This document shows positions 14,290 through 21,730 of a stretch of DNA of 26,016 nt, piece by piece. This DNA is from UMGS1840 sp964537245 (GTDB lineage: Bacteria > Bacillota > Clostridia > UMGS1840). Below the pieces are notes generated by a model. The model saw only the letters and a list, made by a program, of their open reading frames with translations, was not told the DNA's origin and did not search any database. The number at the start of each line of letters is the position of its first letter. The first letter of the stretch is position 1. Location of the stretch: positions 1 to 26,016 of the forward strand of contig CAZHZL010000037.1 of NCBI GenBank assembly GCA_964537245.1, read 5' to 3'. Position numbers and translations under genes: made by a program.

Positions 14290-16088
14290 TGGCTGAATTT
14301 TTAACAGGTTTTAAAAGAACAAACTATAACAACGACATTGACAGAAGCTTTATAGGAAAAGAAGTAAGCGTTACCGGCTGGGTAAACAAGCAAAGAGATA
14401 TCGGCTCACTCGTTTTTGTTGATTTAAGAGACAGAACAGGCATTGTACAGATTATTTTTGACGAAACGATTGATAAAGCTTTACTTGAAAAGGCAAAAAC
14501 AGTAAGAAACGAATATGTTCTTGCTGTTAAAGGTGAAGTAAGAGAAAGAAGCGGTGCATTCAATCCTAATCTTAAGACAGGTGAAATTGAAATTGTTGCA
14601 AACGAACTCAGAATTTTATCTGTTGCAGAAACAACTCCTTTTATGATTGCTGACGATATAAATACAAACGACGCACTCAAATTAAAATACAGATACCTTG
14701 ACTTAAGACGCCCGGAAATGCAGAAAAACATCATTATGCGTCACAAAATTTCAAAAATTGCAAGAGATTATTTTGATGAGAATAATTTTCTTGAAATTGA
14801 AACACCTTATCTTCAGAAATCAACTCCGGAGGGTGCAAGAGACTATCTCGTTCCAAGCCGTGTTCATCCCGGAAAATTCTACGCACTTCCGCAGTCTCCA
14901 CAGCTTTATAAACAGCTTCTTATGATTGCAGGCTACGACAGATATATTCAGATTGCGCGTTGCTTCAGAGACGAGGACTTGAGAGCAGACAGACAGCCTG
15001 AATTTACACAGATTGACCTTGAGATGTCATTTGTTGAAGCAGACGATGTTATGACAATGAATGAAGGCTTCTTAAAGAGACTTTTCAAGGAAATTAAAGG
15101 CATTGATATAGAAACTCCGTTTTTGAGAATGGACTATAAAGAAGCTATGGACAGATTTGGCTCAGATAAGCCTGATAACAGATTTGGTTTAGAGCTGGTT
15201 GATATATCAGAAGAAGTTACAGATGTTGATTTTGTTGTATTCAAATCAGCTTTGGAAGCAGGCGGAACTGTTCGCGCAATAAACGGCGAAGGCATGGGAG
15301 CAAAATTATCAAGAAAAGAAATTGACGCTCTTGGCGAATATGTAAAAACAATCGGCGGTAAAGGTCTTGCATATATCGTTATAAACGAAGACGGAAGCAT
15401 AAAATCTCCTATTGCTAAATTCTTATCTGATGAGCAGATGGCTTCTGTTGTTGCAAAATTAAACGGTAAGCCGGGCGATATTCTTCTTATCGTTGCAGAT
15501 AAAACAAGCGTTGTTTATACAGTTCTCGGCAATTTAAGATGTCACCTTGCAAAAAAATTCGAGCTTGTAAAAGAAGATACCTATTCATTCCTGTGGGTAG
15601 TAAATTTCCCGCTTTTAGAGTATGACGAAGAAGAAAACAGATATGTTGCAATGCATCACCCGTTTACAGCACCGTTAAACGAAGACCTCGATAAGCTCGA
15701 AACAAATCCGGGTGAAATCAGAGCAAAGGCATATGATATCGTTCTAAACGGTATGGAAGTCGGCGGCGGAAGTATCAGAATTTATGATACCGAGCTTCAG
15801 GCAAAAATGTTCAAGGTGCTTGGATTTACAGAAGAAGCGGCATGGGAAAGATTTGGATTCCTTATGGAAGCCTTCAAATTCGGACCGCCTCCGCACGGCG
15901 GTATGGCATACGGTCTTGACAGACTTTGTATGATATTATCAGGAAGTGAATCAATCCGCGATGTTATCGCATTCCCGAAGGTTCAGAACGCATCTGAGCT
16001 TATGTCAAATGCACCTGATATTGTTGACGAAAAGCAGCTTGACGAGCTTAATATAAAATGTACTAAAGAAGCGGTAACAGAAGAATAA
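14289..16088 (+). CDS. aspS: Aspartyl-tRNA synthetase
   Basis: 599 residues, the full bacterial AspRS length. Domains: N-terminal OB anticodon-binding (1-~105, GWVNKQRDIGSLVFVDLRDR), class II core with motif 2 RCFRDEDLRADRQPEFTQIDLE, the bacterial GAD insertion (~280-415), and motif 3 GLDRLCMILSG near the end. It charges tRNA-Asp. The anticodon-domain position that is His in well-studied non-discriminating AspRS (RRRDHGG) and Leu in discriminating ones (RRRDLGS) is Ile here (KQRDIGS), which argues mildly for a discriminating enzyme and a separate route to Asn-tRNA. It overlaps hisS by one base and is followed by a membrane-protein gene after 26 bases, probably in the same transcript. Confidence 0.97.
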   Translation: MAEFLTGFKRTNYNNDIDRSFIGKEVSVTGWVNKQRDIGSLVFVDLRDRTGIVQIIFDETIDKALLEKAKTVRNEYVLAVKGEVRERSGAFNPNLKTGEIEIVANELRILSVAETTPFMIADDINTNDALKLKYRYLDLRRPEMQKNIIMRHKISKIARDYFDENNFLEIETPYLQKSTPEGARDYLVPSRVHPGKFYALPQSPQLYKQLLMIAGYDRYIQIARCFRDEDLRADRQPEFTQIDLEMSFVEADDVMTMNEGFLKRLFKEIKGIDIETPFLRMDYKEAMDRFGSDKPDNRFGLELVDISEEVTDVDFVVFKSALEAGGTVRAINGEGMGAKLSRKEIDALGEYVKTIGGKGLAYIVINEDGSIKSPIAKFLSDEQMASVVAKLNGKPGDILLIVADKTSVVYTVLGNLRCHLAKKFELVKEDTYSFLWVVNFPLLEYDEEENRYVAMHHPFTAPLNEDLDKLETNPGEIRAKAYDIVLNGMEVGGGSIRIYDTELQAKMFKVLGFTEEAAWERFGFLMEAFKFGPPPHGGMAYGLDRLCMILSGSESIRDVIAFPKVQNASELMSNAPDIVDEKQLDELNIKCTKEAVTEE

Positions 16089-16114
16089 AAACTACTTTAA
16101 CGGAGGAAAAATAA

Positions 16115-16624
16115 ATGAGCGGTTTTAAAGAAGCGGTACGGTCTTTTTTTTCAAATCTACCTGTCCCGCTATGGCTTAGAATAGTGCTTTGTGCCATGCT
16201 TCCACTTATCGAAGCAAGGTATTCCATACTGTTTTTTATGGACAGCGGTTATTCCTACTGGCAGCTGTTCGCATTAAGTGTGCTCGGAAATATGATACCT
16301 ATTCCATTTATAATTTATCTTTTCCGTCCGATTTTGGGTTTCTTAAGAAGAACGAAGCTTTTTTCAACTTTAGCAAAAAAACTTGAAGAAAGAACGATGA
16401 AAAAATCTGAACAGCTTCAGAAATATTCGTCATTGGGTCTTTTTATATTTGTTGCTATCCCACTTCCGGGGACAGGCGCGATAACAGGCGCAATGATAGC
16501 CGCACTTCTTGATATGAGAGAGCTGTACGCACTACCAGCGCTGTTTTTCGGAACTGTTACTGCAACCTTTTTAACGACAGGAGCAATGACAACTATCCAA
16601 AATTTAATAAGCTTAATATTTTAA
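16115..16624 (+). CDS. COG2426 / small multidrug-export family membrane protein
   Basis: 169 residues, ATG preceded by GGAGGAAAA. Several hydrophobic segments: ~18-38 (WLRIVLCAMLPLIEAR), ~48-72 (LFALSVLGNMIPIPFIIYLF), ~105-130 and ~135-165. The most characteristic motif is IPLPGTGAITGAMIAALL, with an early PLIEAR motif, both hallmarks of the Pfam Sm_multidrug_ex (PF06695) family. The name comes from one early report of weak drug export; transport substrate and role are not established, so drug export should not be assumed. It sits downstream of aspS, probably co-transcribed, and ends at a strong hairpin terminator. Between TM2 and TM3 is a basic stretch (RRTKLFSTLAKKLEERTMKK) likely to be cytoplasmic. 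Confidence 0.8.
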   Translation: MSGFKEAVRSFFSNLPVPLWLRIVLCAMLPLIEARYSILFFMDSGYSYWQLFALSVLGNMIPIPFIIYLFRPILGFLRRTKLFSTLAKKLEERTMKKSEQLQKYSSLGLFIFVAIPLPGTGAITGAMIAALLDMRELYALPALFFGTVTATFLTTGAMTTIQNLISLIF

Positions 16625-16629
16625 AAATA

Positions 16630-16661
16630 GCGTCAGCGAAATTTTCGCTGACGCATTTTTT
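16630..16661. terminator. Bidirectional terminator between convergent operons
   Basis: GCGTCAGCGA (16630-16639) pairs with TCGCTGACGC (16645-16654) across a 5-base loop, with T runs on the + strand side and TATTTTTAA on the minus-strand side. It ends both the hisS-aspS-membrane protein transcript and the gpx-ohrR operon, whose last stop codon is at 16660. Confidence 0.85.
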
Positions 16662-16911
16662 ATCCTTGCAGTCCTCTTGATTGTCTATCCATATCCTCTA
16701 CGACAATATCAAATATTTCTCCCAGAGAAGCACAATATTCAAGCACCTCCCACGGTTTATTGGTGTGAAAATGAATTTTTACAAGCTCTTCATCTCCAAC
16801 AGCAAGAAGGCTGTCTCCCTCAAAATTATTTATGAAATATTCTCTTATTGCCATTTCGTCAAGGTCAGTACCTTCGATTAACAGCTGTGTATCATACTTA
16901 AACTCTACCAT
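16660..16911 (-). CDS. Stand-alone FakA/DegV-associated C-terminal-like domain protein
   Basis: 83 residues; AAAGG precedes the ATG at 16911. The sequence (YDTQLLIEGTDLDEMAIREYF..., GDSLLAVGDEELVKIHFHT, PWEVLEYCASLGEIFDIVVEDM) resembles the C-terminal portion of FakA/YloV (the DhaL-type fatty acid kinase that works with DegV/FakB proteins), where GDSLVVVGDDELVKVHVHTN is characteristic. The ATP-binding DhaL domain is absent, so it cannot itself be a kinase. I recall similar small clostridial proteins labelled 'kinase to dihydroxyacetone kinase'; their function is unknown. Third gene of the gpx-ohrR operon, 23 bases after ohrR, which points to a part in the peroxide or lipid response. Not a truncation scar: it has a clean start, RBS and stop. 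Confidence 0.75.
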   Translation of the reverse strand: MVEFKYDTQLLIEGTDLDEMAIREYFINNFEGDSLLAVGDEELVKIHFHTNKPWEVLEYCASLGEIFDIVVEDMDRQSRGLQG

Positions 16912-16934
16912 TTTGTTGCTACCTTTCTTATTAA

Positions 16935-17369
16935 TTATTTTTCTTTATTTAAAATTTTGTACAATAGTTTATATAAACATTCCGCTTCGTCTTTTTCAAG
17001 GCTTATACAAGAAGAAAGCTTTTCAGGAATTGAGATTGCCCTGTCTTTCAGTTTTTCCCCTTTATTTGTTATTTTTACAGTCAGCACTCTTTCGTCATGC
17101 TCATCGCGTTCCCGCTTTACATAGCCTTTTTTCTCAAGACTTTTTAAAACGGGAGTCAATGTGCCCGAGTCCAAAAACAACTTTTCACCAAGTGCTTTTA
17201 CATTTGTTTTTTTATATTCCCACATAACCATCATAGCTATATACTGAGTATATGTGAGATCAATTTCCTCCAGAAGCGGTCTGTACTGCCGTACAACCTC
17301 TTTGCTCGCTGCATAAAGAGGAAAGCACAACTGATTTTCAATCTTCAGAGCAGCATACTTATTATCCAT
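16935..17369 (-). CDS. ohrR: OhrR-type MarR family organic-peroxide sensor repressor
   Basis: 144 residues, typical for OhrR. The N-terminal NQLCFPLYAASKEV with Cys15, and Tyr29 and Tyr40, line up exactly with the peroxide-reactive Cys15 and its two supporting tyrosines in Bacillus OhrR. The winged helix (~55-100) has VKALGEKLFLDSGTLTPVLKSLEKKGYVKR and the wing DERVLTVKITNKG. Two further cysteines (C121, C131) near the C terminus make a two-Cys redox mechanism possible. The family represses peroxide-detoxifying genes and is released by organic hydroperoxides. Here it lies 11 bases behind a glutathione peroxidase gene rather than the usual ohr, and a close match to the OhrR operator lies at the operon promoter, so autoregulation is likely. 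Confidence 0.88.
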   Translation of the reverse strand: MDNKYAALKIENQLCFPLYAASKEVVRQYRPLLEEIDLTYTQYIAMMVMWEYKKTNVKALGEKLFLDSGTLTPVLKSLEKKGYVKRERDEHDERVLTVKITNKGEKLKDRAISIPEKLSSCISLEKDEAECLYKLLYKILNKEK

Positions 17370-17380
17370 TTTTTATTTTC

Positions 17381-17923
17381 TCATAAAATCTTTTTCAACT
17401 CTTCTTCAATCTTTAAAACAGAAACCACAGGCTCAAAGCGTTTCACAATATTTCCGTTTCTGTCAATCAAAAACTTTGTAAAATTCCATTTGATTTTACC
17501 GTTATTTTTGTAATCCTTATCCATCTTTTTTACGATTCCCGAAAGCATTACTCCCATCGGAGACATTCCGAAGCCTTCGAATTTTGTGTTTTCGGTAAGA
17601 TATTTAAAAAGCGGATCTGCATTTTCTCCGTTCACTTCTATCTTTGAAAATTGCTTGAAGCCTGTATTGAAATTTGTTTGACAGAAGCTGACAATTTCTG
17701 CATCTGTTCCCGGTGCCTGATTTCCGAACTGATTACATGGAAAATCAAGAATTTCAAAGCCATGTTCCCTGTATTTTTTATATAATTCCTGCAAATCTTT
17801 GTACTGCGGAGTAAAGCCGCAGCCGGTTGCTGTATTTACAATAAGAAGAATCTTCTCTTTGTAATCCGAAAGAGAAACCTCCTGTCCTTCGGTATTTTTT
17901 ACCTTAAAATCATATATATTCAT
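17381..17923 (-). CDS. Glutathione peroxidase family (thioredoxin-type) peroxidase
   Basis: 180 residues from the ATG at 17923. The upstream in-frame ATG at 17929 directly abuts GGAGG (17930-17934), while 17923 is 6 bases away, so the inner ATG is chosen. The peroxidatic centre TATGCGFTPQY has Cys35 (encoded TGC, not selenocysteine), the catalytic Gln is in FPCNQFGNQAPG, and the Trp-Asn pair is in KIKWNFTKFLIDRNG. Cys81 in VSFCQTNF fits the resolving Cys of two-Cys, thioredoxin-dependent Gpx enzymes. It reduces hydroperoxides, including lipid peroxides in this class, in the cytoplasm. First gene of the OhrR-controlled operon; a perfect SigA-type promoter lies upstream. Confidence 0.92.
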   Translation of the reverse strand: MNIYDFKVKNTEGQEVSLSDYKEKILLIVNTATGCGFTPQYKDLQELYKKYREHGFEILDFPCNQFGNQAPGTDAEIVSFCQTNFNTGFKQFSKIEVNGENADPLFKYLTENTKFEGFGMSPMGVMLSGIVKKMDKDYKNNGKIKWNFTKFLIDRNGNIVKRFEPVVSVLKIEEELKKIL

Positions 17924-17945
17924 AGTCATCCTCCGTTAAATTGTT

Positions 17946-17966
17946 TTAAATTAAATTGTGTACAAT
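17946..17966. promoter_or_regulatory. OhrR operator
   Basis: Bases 17946-17960 match 12 of 15 positions of the Bacillus OhrR operator as I recall it (TACAATTAAATTGTA), including an exact AATTAAATTGT at 17949-17959. An adjoining ATTGT-GT-ACAAT (17955-17966) is a second dyad. The site covers the predicted transcription start of gpx, the right place for repression. Confidence 0.65.
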
Positions 17967-17969
17967 CTA

Positions 17970-17998
17970 ATTATACACACCTCAATCCCTTTTGTCAA
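17970..17998 (-). promoter_or_regulatory. Promoter of the gpx-ohrR operon
   Basis: On the minus strand a perfect TTGACA (17993-17998), 17-base spacer and TATAAT (17970-17975). Confidence 0.88.
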
Positions 17999-18009
17999 GA
18001 TAATTTTAT

Positions 18010-18043
18010 AAAAATCCAAATGAAAATTTTACAATTTTCATTT
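18010..18043 (-). terminator. Terminator of the class-A-like serine hydrolase gene
   Basis: On the minus strand an 11-bp stem (arms 18033-18043 and 18018-18028, 4-base loop) overlaps the stop codon and is followed by GGATTTTTAT. The stem is AT-rich, so termination may be partial. Confidence 0.6.
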
Positions 18044-18971
18044 ATCTATAAGCTTCAACAAGCATTAATCCAAGCTTTGAGATAGTATCCCATACTTCTT
18101 TTTTTAGTTCCAAATCCATATCTCCGTCCTCTTTCAGCGGGATATTATCCGTCATAAGCACAAACGACAAATTAAAATTTTTCCCCATAATAACAGCAGC
18201 GTCATTATCAACTGCAAAAAGCTCTCCCGTCTTATTTGCTACTGTAATATCAGAATATTTTTCTGTTATACGGGCAGGAATCTTCGTTCTGCGCTGCTGA
18301 GATTTTAAAATTTCCATCATCTGAGAATTGTAAGGTTCTGAAAAAAGCTCTTTTTTATAAAGCTTTTCAAGAAGGGCGGTTACATCTTCAACCGAAGTTA
18401 TATTTTTGTAACCCATCGGCTTTCCCGGTGGTTCTTCATCATACATTTTGTGCTGAAGCTCCGTTTTTAAATACCCGTGTTCCTTAATTATCTTATTTAT
18501 TTCATTGTCGTCTGTAATTTTCCGAAGAGAATTTTCTCCGCCGAAATCATCGATAAACCTGTTTACAGCTTCATTGTTGCTTTGTGCAAGCATAAGCTCC
18601 ATATCAGCTTTTTTCTCTTTTGTAAGCGTATATTCTCCGGCGTCCGCCTTTTTGTATACAGCTTCAGCCACAAAAAGCTTTATAAGGCTTGCGCTTCGCA
18701 TTTCCTTATTATTATGTACAATAAAAGCGCCTGTATCAAGATTTTTAATCATAAAAGAAAAATCAACGGTTGGATATTTATCAGACATAATTTTTATAAA
18801 ATCCTCTTTTAAAGCAGACAGCTTCTTATTCTCAGAAGCAAGCGCTTCTTTTGTTTCTGCTACAAGCATTTCCTTCGTATTTTCTTTTTTTATGTGTGTA
18901 TGCATAAAATAAAAGCTTACACCTATAACGGCAACAACAACCGCGATGATAATCATTTTTTTCATATTCAT
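18042..18971 (-). CDS. Membrane-anchored class A beta-lactamase-like serine hydrolase
   Basis: 309 residues from the ATG at 18971; an ATG two codons later (18965) is also well placed behind AGAGGAT. One N-terminal membrane segment (residues ~4-23, MKKMIIIAVVVAVIGVSFYF) with no lipobox suggests an anchored extracytoplasmic protein, followed by a charged stalk (30-60). Active-site motifs of the penicillin-recognising fold are all present: SxxK as S95-LI-K98, SxN as S131-N-N133 and KTG at 247-249. The omega loop is unusual, with no clear ExxLN deacylating glutamate (the region reads DEEPPGKPMGYKN). It may therefore be a cell-wall peptidase or esterase rather than a true beta-lactamase. Divergent from a second beta-lactamase-fold gene with abutting promoters. 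Confidence 0.82.
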   Translation of the reverse strand: MNMKKMIIIAVVVAVIGVSFYFMHTHIKKENTKEMLVAETKEALASENKKLSALKEDFIKIMSDKYPTVDFSFMIKNLDTGAFIVHNNKEMRSASLIKLFVAEAVYKKADAGEYTLTKEKKADMELMLAQSNNEAVNRFIDDFGGENSLRKITDDNEINKIIKEHGYLKTELQHKMYDEEPPGKPMGYKNITSVEDVTALLEKLYKKELFSEPYNSQMMEILKSQQRRTKIPARITEKYSDITVANKTGELFAVDNDAAVIMGKNFNLSFVLMTDNIPLKEDGDMDLELKKEVWDTISKLGLMLVEAYR

Positions 18972-18997
18972 TTATCCTCTTTTATTTTCTTTTCTAA

Positions 18998-19026
18998 ATT
19001 ATACACTTTATTTTTTAAATTGTCAA
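18998..19026 (-). promoter_or_regulatory. Promoter of the class-A-like hydrolase gene
   Basis: On the minus strand a perfect TTGACA (19021-19026), 17-base spacer and TATAAT (18998-19003). Confidence 0.88.
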
Positions 19027-19034
19027 CAAAGTCA

Positions 19035-19063
19035 TTGACATATTTATTTTTCGGTGATATAAT
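19035..19063 (+). promoter_or_regulatory. Promoter of the class-C-like hydrolase gene
   Basis: A perfect TTGACA (19035-19040), 17-base spacer and TATAAT (19058-19063). Its -35 lies 8 bases from the opposing -35, giving an inverted TGTCAA-N8-TTGACA. Confidence 0.88.
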
Positions 19064-19104
19064 TTATGAAAATATCATTTTGAAACAAAAACGGAGATGA
19101 AATA

Positions 19105-20289
19105 ATGAATTTTCAGTATTTGAAAAATTTTATGGACTATATGGCTGAAAACAGAAGCCCCGGCAATGCTGTTGAAGTAAGAATAGGTAACGAATGTGTA
19201 TTCAAATATGCTAAAGGCTATCGCGACCTTGAAACAAAAACACAGCTTTCGGGTGATGAATATTTTAACATATATTCCTGCTCAAAAATAACTACCGTTA
19301 CTGCTGCATTACAGCTTCTGGAAAAAGGGAAATTTCTTCTTACAGACCCGCTTTACGACTATATCCCCGAATATAAAACAATGTTTATAAAGGACAATGA
19401 CGGAAATGTCCGCGAAGCTAAAGATTTTATCACAGTAGGCGACCTTTTTTCGATGACGGCAGGTCTTACATATAACACAAATTCAGACGGGATAAAAAAA
19501 GCCGAAAAGCTTACAAACGGAAAAATGAATACAGATGTGGTCGTAAGATGTATAGCAGAAGACCCTATATCTTTTGAGCCGGGAGAAAACTGGCAATACA
19601 GCTTATGCCATGATGTTTTGGCAGGAATGGTTGGCATAATTGAAGGGAAACCGTTTCGTGAATATGTAAAAGAAAATATTTTTGACCCTCTTGGAATGAC
19701 ACAATCGGTATATCATATAACAGATGAAATAAAAGAAAATATGGCTTCTCAGTATCGCTTTGTACCAAACGGAGCAGAAGGTACAATGGATATGGTTGAA
19801 GCACAAAAATATGGAAGAAGTAACGACGGAACATTTGTCAACATCGGTAAAGACGCTGATCTTATCTTAGGTGAGGAATACGATAGCGGCGGCGCAGGTA
19901 TCACAACCACCGTTTCAGACTACATAAAGCTTATGGAAGCGCTTGCAAACTTTGGCATAGGTGCAACAGGTGAAAGAATTTTATCAAAAAATACAGTTGA
20001 GCTTTTAAGGACAAACAGACTTAACGAAAAACAGCTGAAGAATTTCAACTGGAGACAGCTTACAGGCTACGGCTACGGACTTGGAGTAAGAACTCTTATT
20101 GATAAAGCAAAAGCAGGCTCAACAGGTAATTTAGGAGAATTTGGATGGGGCGGTGCCGCCGGTGCAACTGCGATTATCGACCCGTCAATCAAGCTTTCCG
20201 TATTTTATGCCCAGCATTGTTTAAATCCAAGAGAGGAATACTATCAACCAAGACTCAGAAATGTAGTGTATTCATGCTTAGACAAATAA
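19105..20289 (+). CDS. Class C beta-lactamase-family serine hydrolase (esterase-like)
   Basis: 394 residues; GGAG precedes the ATG at 19105. There is no signal peptide, so it is probably cytoplasmic. The SxxK nucleophile motif is S58-C-S-K61 in NIYSCSKITTVTAA, followed by LL.KG...L.DPL..YIPEY, the standard PF00144 layout. The second motif, YxN in AmpC-type enzymes, reads WQYSLCHDVLAGMVG, with Leu at the Asn position, as in many esterase-like members. The C-terminal HxG/KTG-equivalent is likely FGWGGAAGATAIIDP near residue 348. This group includes esterases, D-amino-acid-type peptidases and others; a role in antibiotic resistance is not indicated. Divergent from the class-A-like gene and ends inside a 19-bp palindrome shared with rarA. 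Confidence 0.88.
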   Translation: MNFQYLKNFMDYMAENRSPGNAVEVRIGNECVFKYAKGYRDLETKTQLSGDEYFNIYSCSKITTVTAALQLLEKGKFLLTDPLYDYIPEYKTMFIKDNDGNVREAKDFITVGDLFSMTAGLTYNTNSDGIKKAEKLTNGKMNTDVVVRCIAEDPISFEPGENWQYSLCHDVLAGMVGIIEGKPFREYVKENIFDPLGMTQSVYHITDEIKENMASQYRFVPNGAEGTMDMVEAQKYGRSNDGTFVNIGKDADLILGEEYDSGGAGITTTVSDYIKLMEALANFGIGATGERILSKNTVELLRTNRLNEKQLKNFNWRQLTGYGYGLGVRTLIDKAKAGSTGNLGEFGWGGAAGATAIIDPSIKLSVFYAQHCLNPREEYYQPRLRNVVYSCLDK

Positions 20290-20326
20290 ATAAGAGTCAA
20301 ATGACTCTTATTTATTTGTCTTTTTT
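20281..20326 (+). terminator. Terminator overlapping two convergent stop codons
   Basis: A perfect 19-bp inverted repeat (20281-20299 and 20302-20320, starting GACAAATAAA) contains the hydrolase stop (20287-20289) and the rarA stop (20308-20310). A T run at 20321-20326 makes it a good + strand terminator; there is no U tract on the minus-strand side. Confidence 0.8.
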
Positions 20327-21579
20327 CCTATTTTTTCAGCATATGCTTTCATCTGCTGTTCCAATTTGTTATCAGCATAATTATAGTATATTCGTGTTTT
20401 TATCGGGTCAGGTAAATACTGCTGCGTTACATAATGGTTTTTATAGTTATGCGGATACTTATAGTCAGTACCCCTTCCAAGCTTTTCGCTGTATGCGTAA
20501 TGTGCATCTTTTAAGTGAAGCGGTATATCTCCGCAATTAATTGTTGTAACATCTTCCATTGCCATATCTATTGCACAGATAACAGAGTTTGATTTCGGTG
20601 CAGTAGCAAGAAGAATTACAGCTTGCGCAAGCGGAATTCTTGCTTCAGGAAGTCCAAGTCTTGTAGCACTGTCACAAAGAGAATTTACAATTGACGCAGC
20701 TTGTGGATATGCAAGTCCTATATCCTCGCTTGCAATAACAAGAAGCCTTCTTATAGGCGAAATCATATCGCCTGCCGAAAGTAACCTTGCAAGATAATGA
20801 AGCGCCGCATTTTCATCGCTTCCTCTTATCGACTTCTGAAAAGCAGAAAGGATATCGTAATGACTGTCTCCGAATTTATCATATCTGAAATTATTCTTTC
20901 CCGTAACTTTCTGTGCAAGCTCCTCATTTACATGGAGTACATTTTCTTTATCCGGCTTTGCGATAAGAACGCACATTTCAACAGCGTTTATTGCCCTTCT
21001 GCAATCACCGCAGGAGTTGATTGCAATATATTCAATTGCTTCATCTGTAAAATTAACTTTCGTACTTTCGTTAAGCTTTTCAACGGCTCTTCTGACTGCA
21101 AGCTCCAAATCCTCGTCAGACAACTCTTTAAACTCAAAAACACTACACCTTGATAAAAGCGCGTTATATATGTAAAAGCTTGGGTTTTCTGTTGTTCCTG
21201 CAATAAGCGTTATCTGTCCTTTTTCAACATACTCCAAAAGTGATTGCTGCTGCTTTTTATTAAAATTCTGTATCTCATCTAGATATAATACAACGCCGTC
21301 TTTAGCAAAATATCCGTCCAAATCAGATATAATTGCCTTTATATCAGCTACGGACGCATTTGTAGCATTAAGCTGATACAGCTTTTTATTTGTAATTTTA
21401 GTGATAATATTAGCTATTGTAGTTTTTCCCGTTCCACTCGGTCCGTAAAAAATCATATTGGGAATTACTTTTTTCTCAACTATAATACGAAGCGGCATAT
21501 CTTCTCCGATAAGATGCTTCTGTCCAAAAACCTCGTCAAGATTTTCGGGGCGTATTCTGTCTGCTAACGGTTTTGACAT
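20308..21579 (-). CDS. rarA: Replication-associated recombination protein A (AAA+ ATPase)
   Basis: 423 residues. The ATG at 21579 (MSKPLADRIRP) is chosen because GGAGG sits 9 bases upstream on the minus strand and the family begins here; the longer frame from 21642 adds 21 non-conserved residues crossing the promoter. Walker A GPSGTGKT is at 46-53, Walker B LYLDEIQNF near 103, sensor 1 in IAGTTENPS, and sensor 2 CGDCRRAINAVE. The C-terminal tetramerisation region has GSDENAALHYLARLL, ASEDIGLAYP and GTDYKYPHNY, hallmarks of RarA/MgsA (human WRNIP1). The protein acts at stalled replication forks in the cytoplasm. It is monocistronic with its own promoter. Its last codons form part of the shared palindrome. 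Confidence 0.95.
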   Translation of the reverse strand: MSKPLADRIRPENLDEVFGQKHLIGEDMPLRIIVEKKVIPNMIFYGPSGTGKTTIANIITKITNKKLYQLNATNASVADIKAIISDLDGYFAKDGVVLYLDEIQNFNKKQQQSLLEYVEKGQITLIAGTTENPSFYIYNALLSRCSVFEFKELSDEDLELAVRRAVEKLNESTKVNFTDEAIEYIAINSCGDCRRAINAVEMCVLIAKPDKENVLHVNEELAQKVTGKNNFRYDKFGDSHYDILSAFQKSIRGSDENAALHYLARLLSAGDMISPIRRLLVIASEDIGLAYPQAASIVNSLCDSATRLGLPEARIPLAQAVILLATAPKSNSVICAIDMAMEDVTTINCGDIPLHLKDAHYAYSEKLGRGTDYKYPHNYKNHYVTQQYLPDPIKTRIYYNYADNKLEQQMKAYAEKIGKKTNK

Positions 21580-21602
21580 ACTTATCAACCTCCACAGTTT
21601 AT

Positions 21603-21631
21603 ATTTTACTATATTTAATCCAACTTTGCAA
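21603..21631 (-). promoter_or_regulatory. Probable rarA promoter
   Basis: On the minus strand TTGCAA (21626-21631, 4 of 6), 17-base spacer, TAAAAT (21603-21608). It lies inside the longer rarA frame, which supports the shorter start. Confidence 0.6.
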
Positions 21632-21660
21632 GGTATTTTCATAAAAATATTTAAGTTTTA

Positions 21661-21689
21661 TTGACAAAGAGACTTTTTTCAGATATAAT
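21661..21689 (+). promoter_or_regulatory. Promoter of the toroid membrane protein gene
   Basis: A perfect TTGACA (21661-21666), 17-base spacer and TATAAT (21684-21689). Confidence 0.88.
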
Positions 21690-21730
21690 AAGTATATATA
21701 ATTAATATAAAAAGAAAAAGTGTGAATAAA

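Noticed and set aside
18477..18912. Plus-strand frames opposite the class-A-like hydrolase
   Set aside because: Hydrophobic antisense shadows without RBS; the minus-strand protein has all three active-site motifs.
18042..20289. Antibiotic-resistance beta-lactamase pair
   Set aside because: Active-site motifs show the fold, but the class A omega loop and class C YxN are atypical and the class C protein lacks a signal peptide; resistance cannot be claimed.
20145..20540. Open frame of 131 codons across the hydrolase/rarA junction
   Set aside because: It overlaps the conserved C termini of two certain genes and the terminator between them.
21580..21642. Longer rarA start
   Set aside because: It would run through the predicted -10/-35 and lacks an RBS, whereas GGAGG precedes MSKPLADRIRP.
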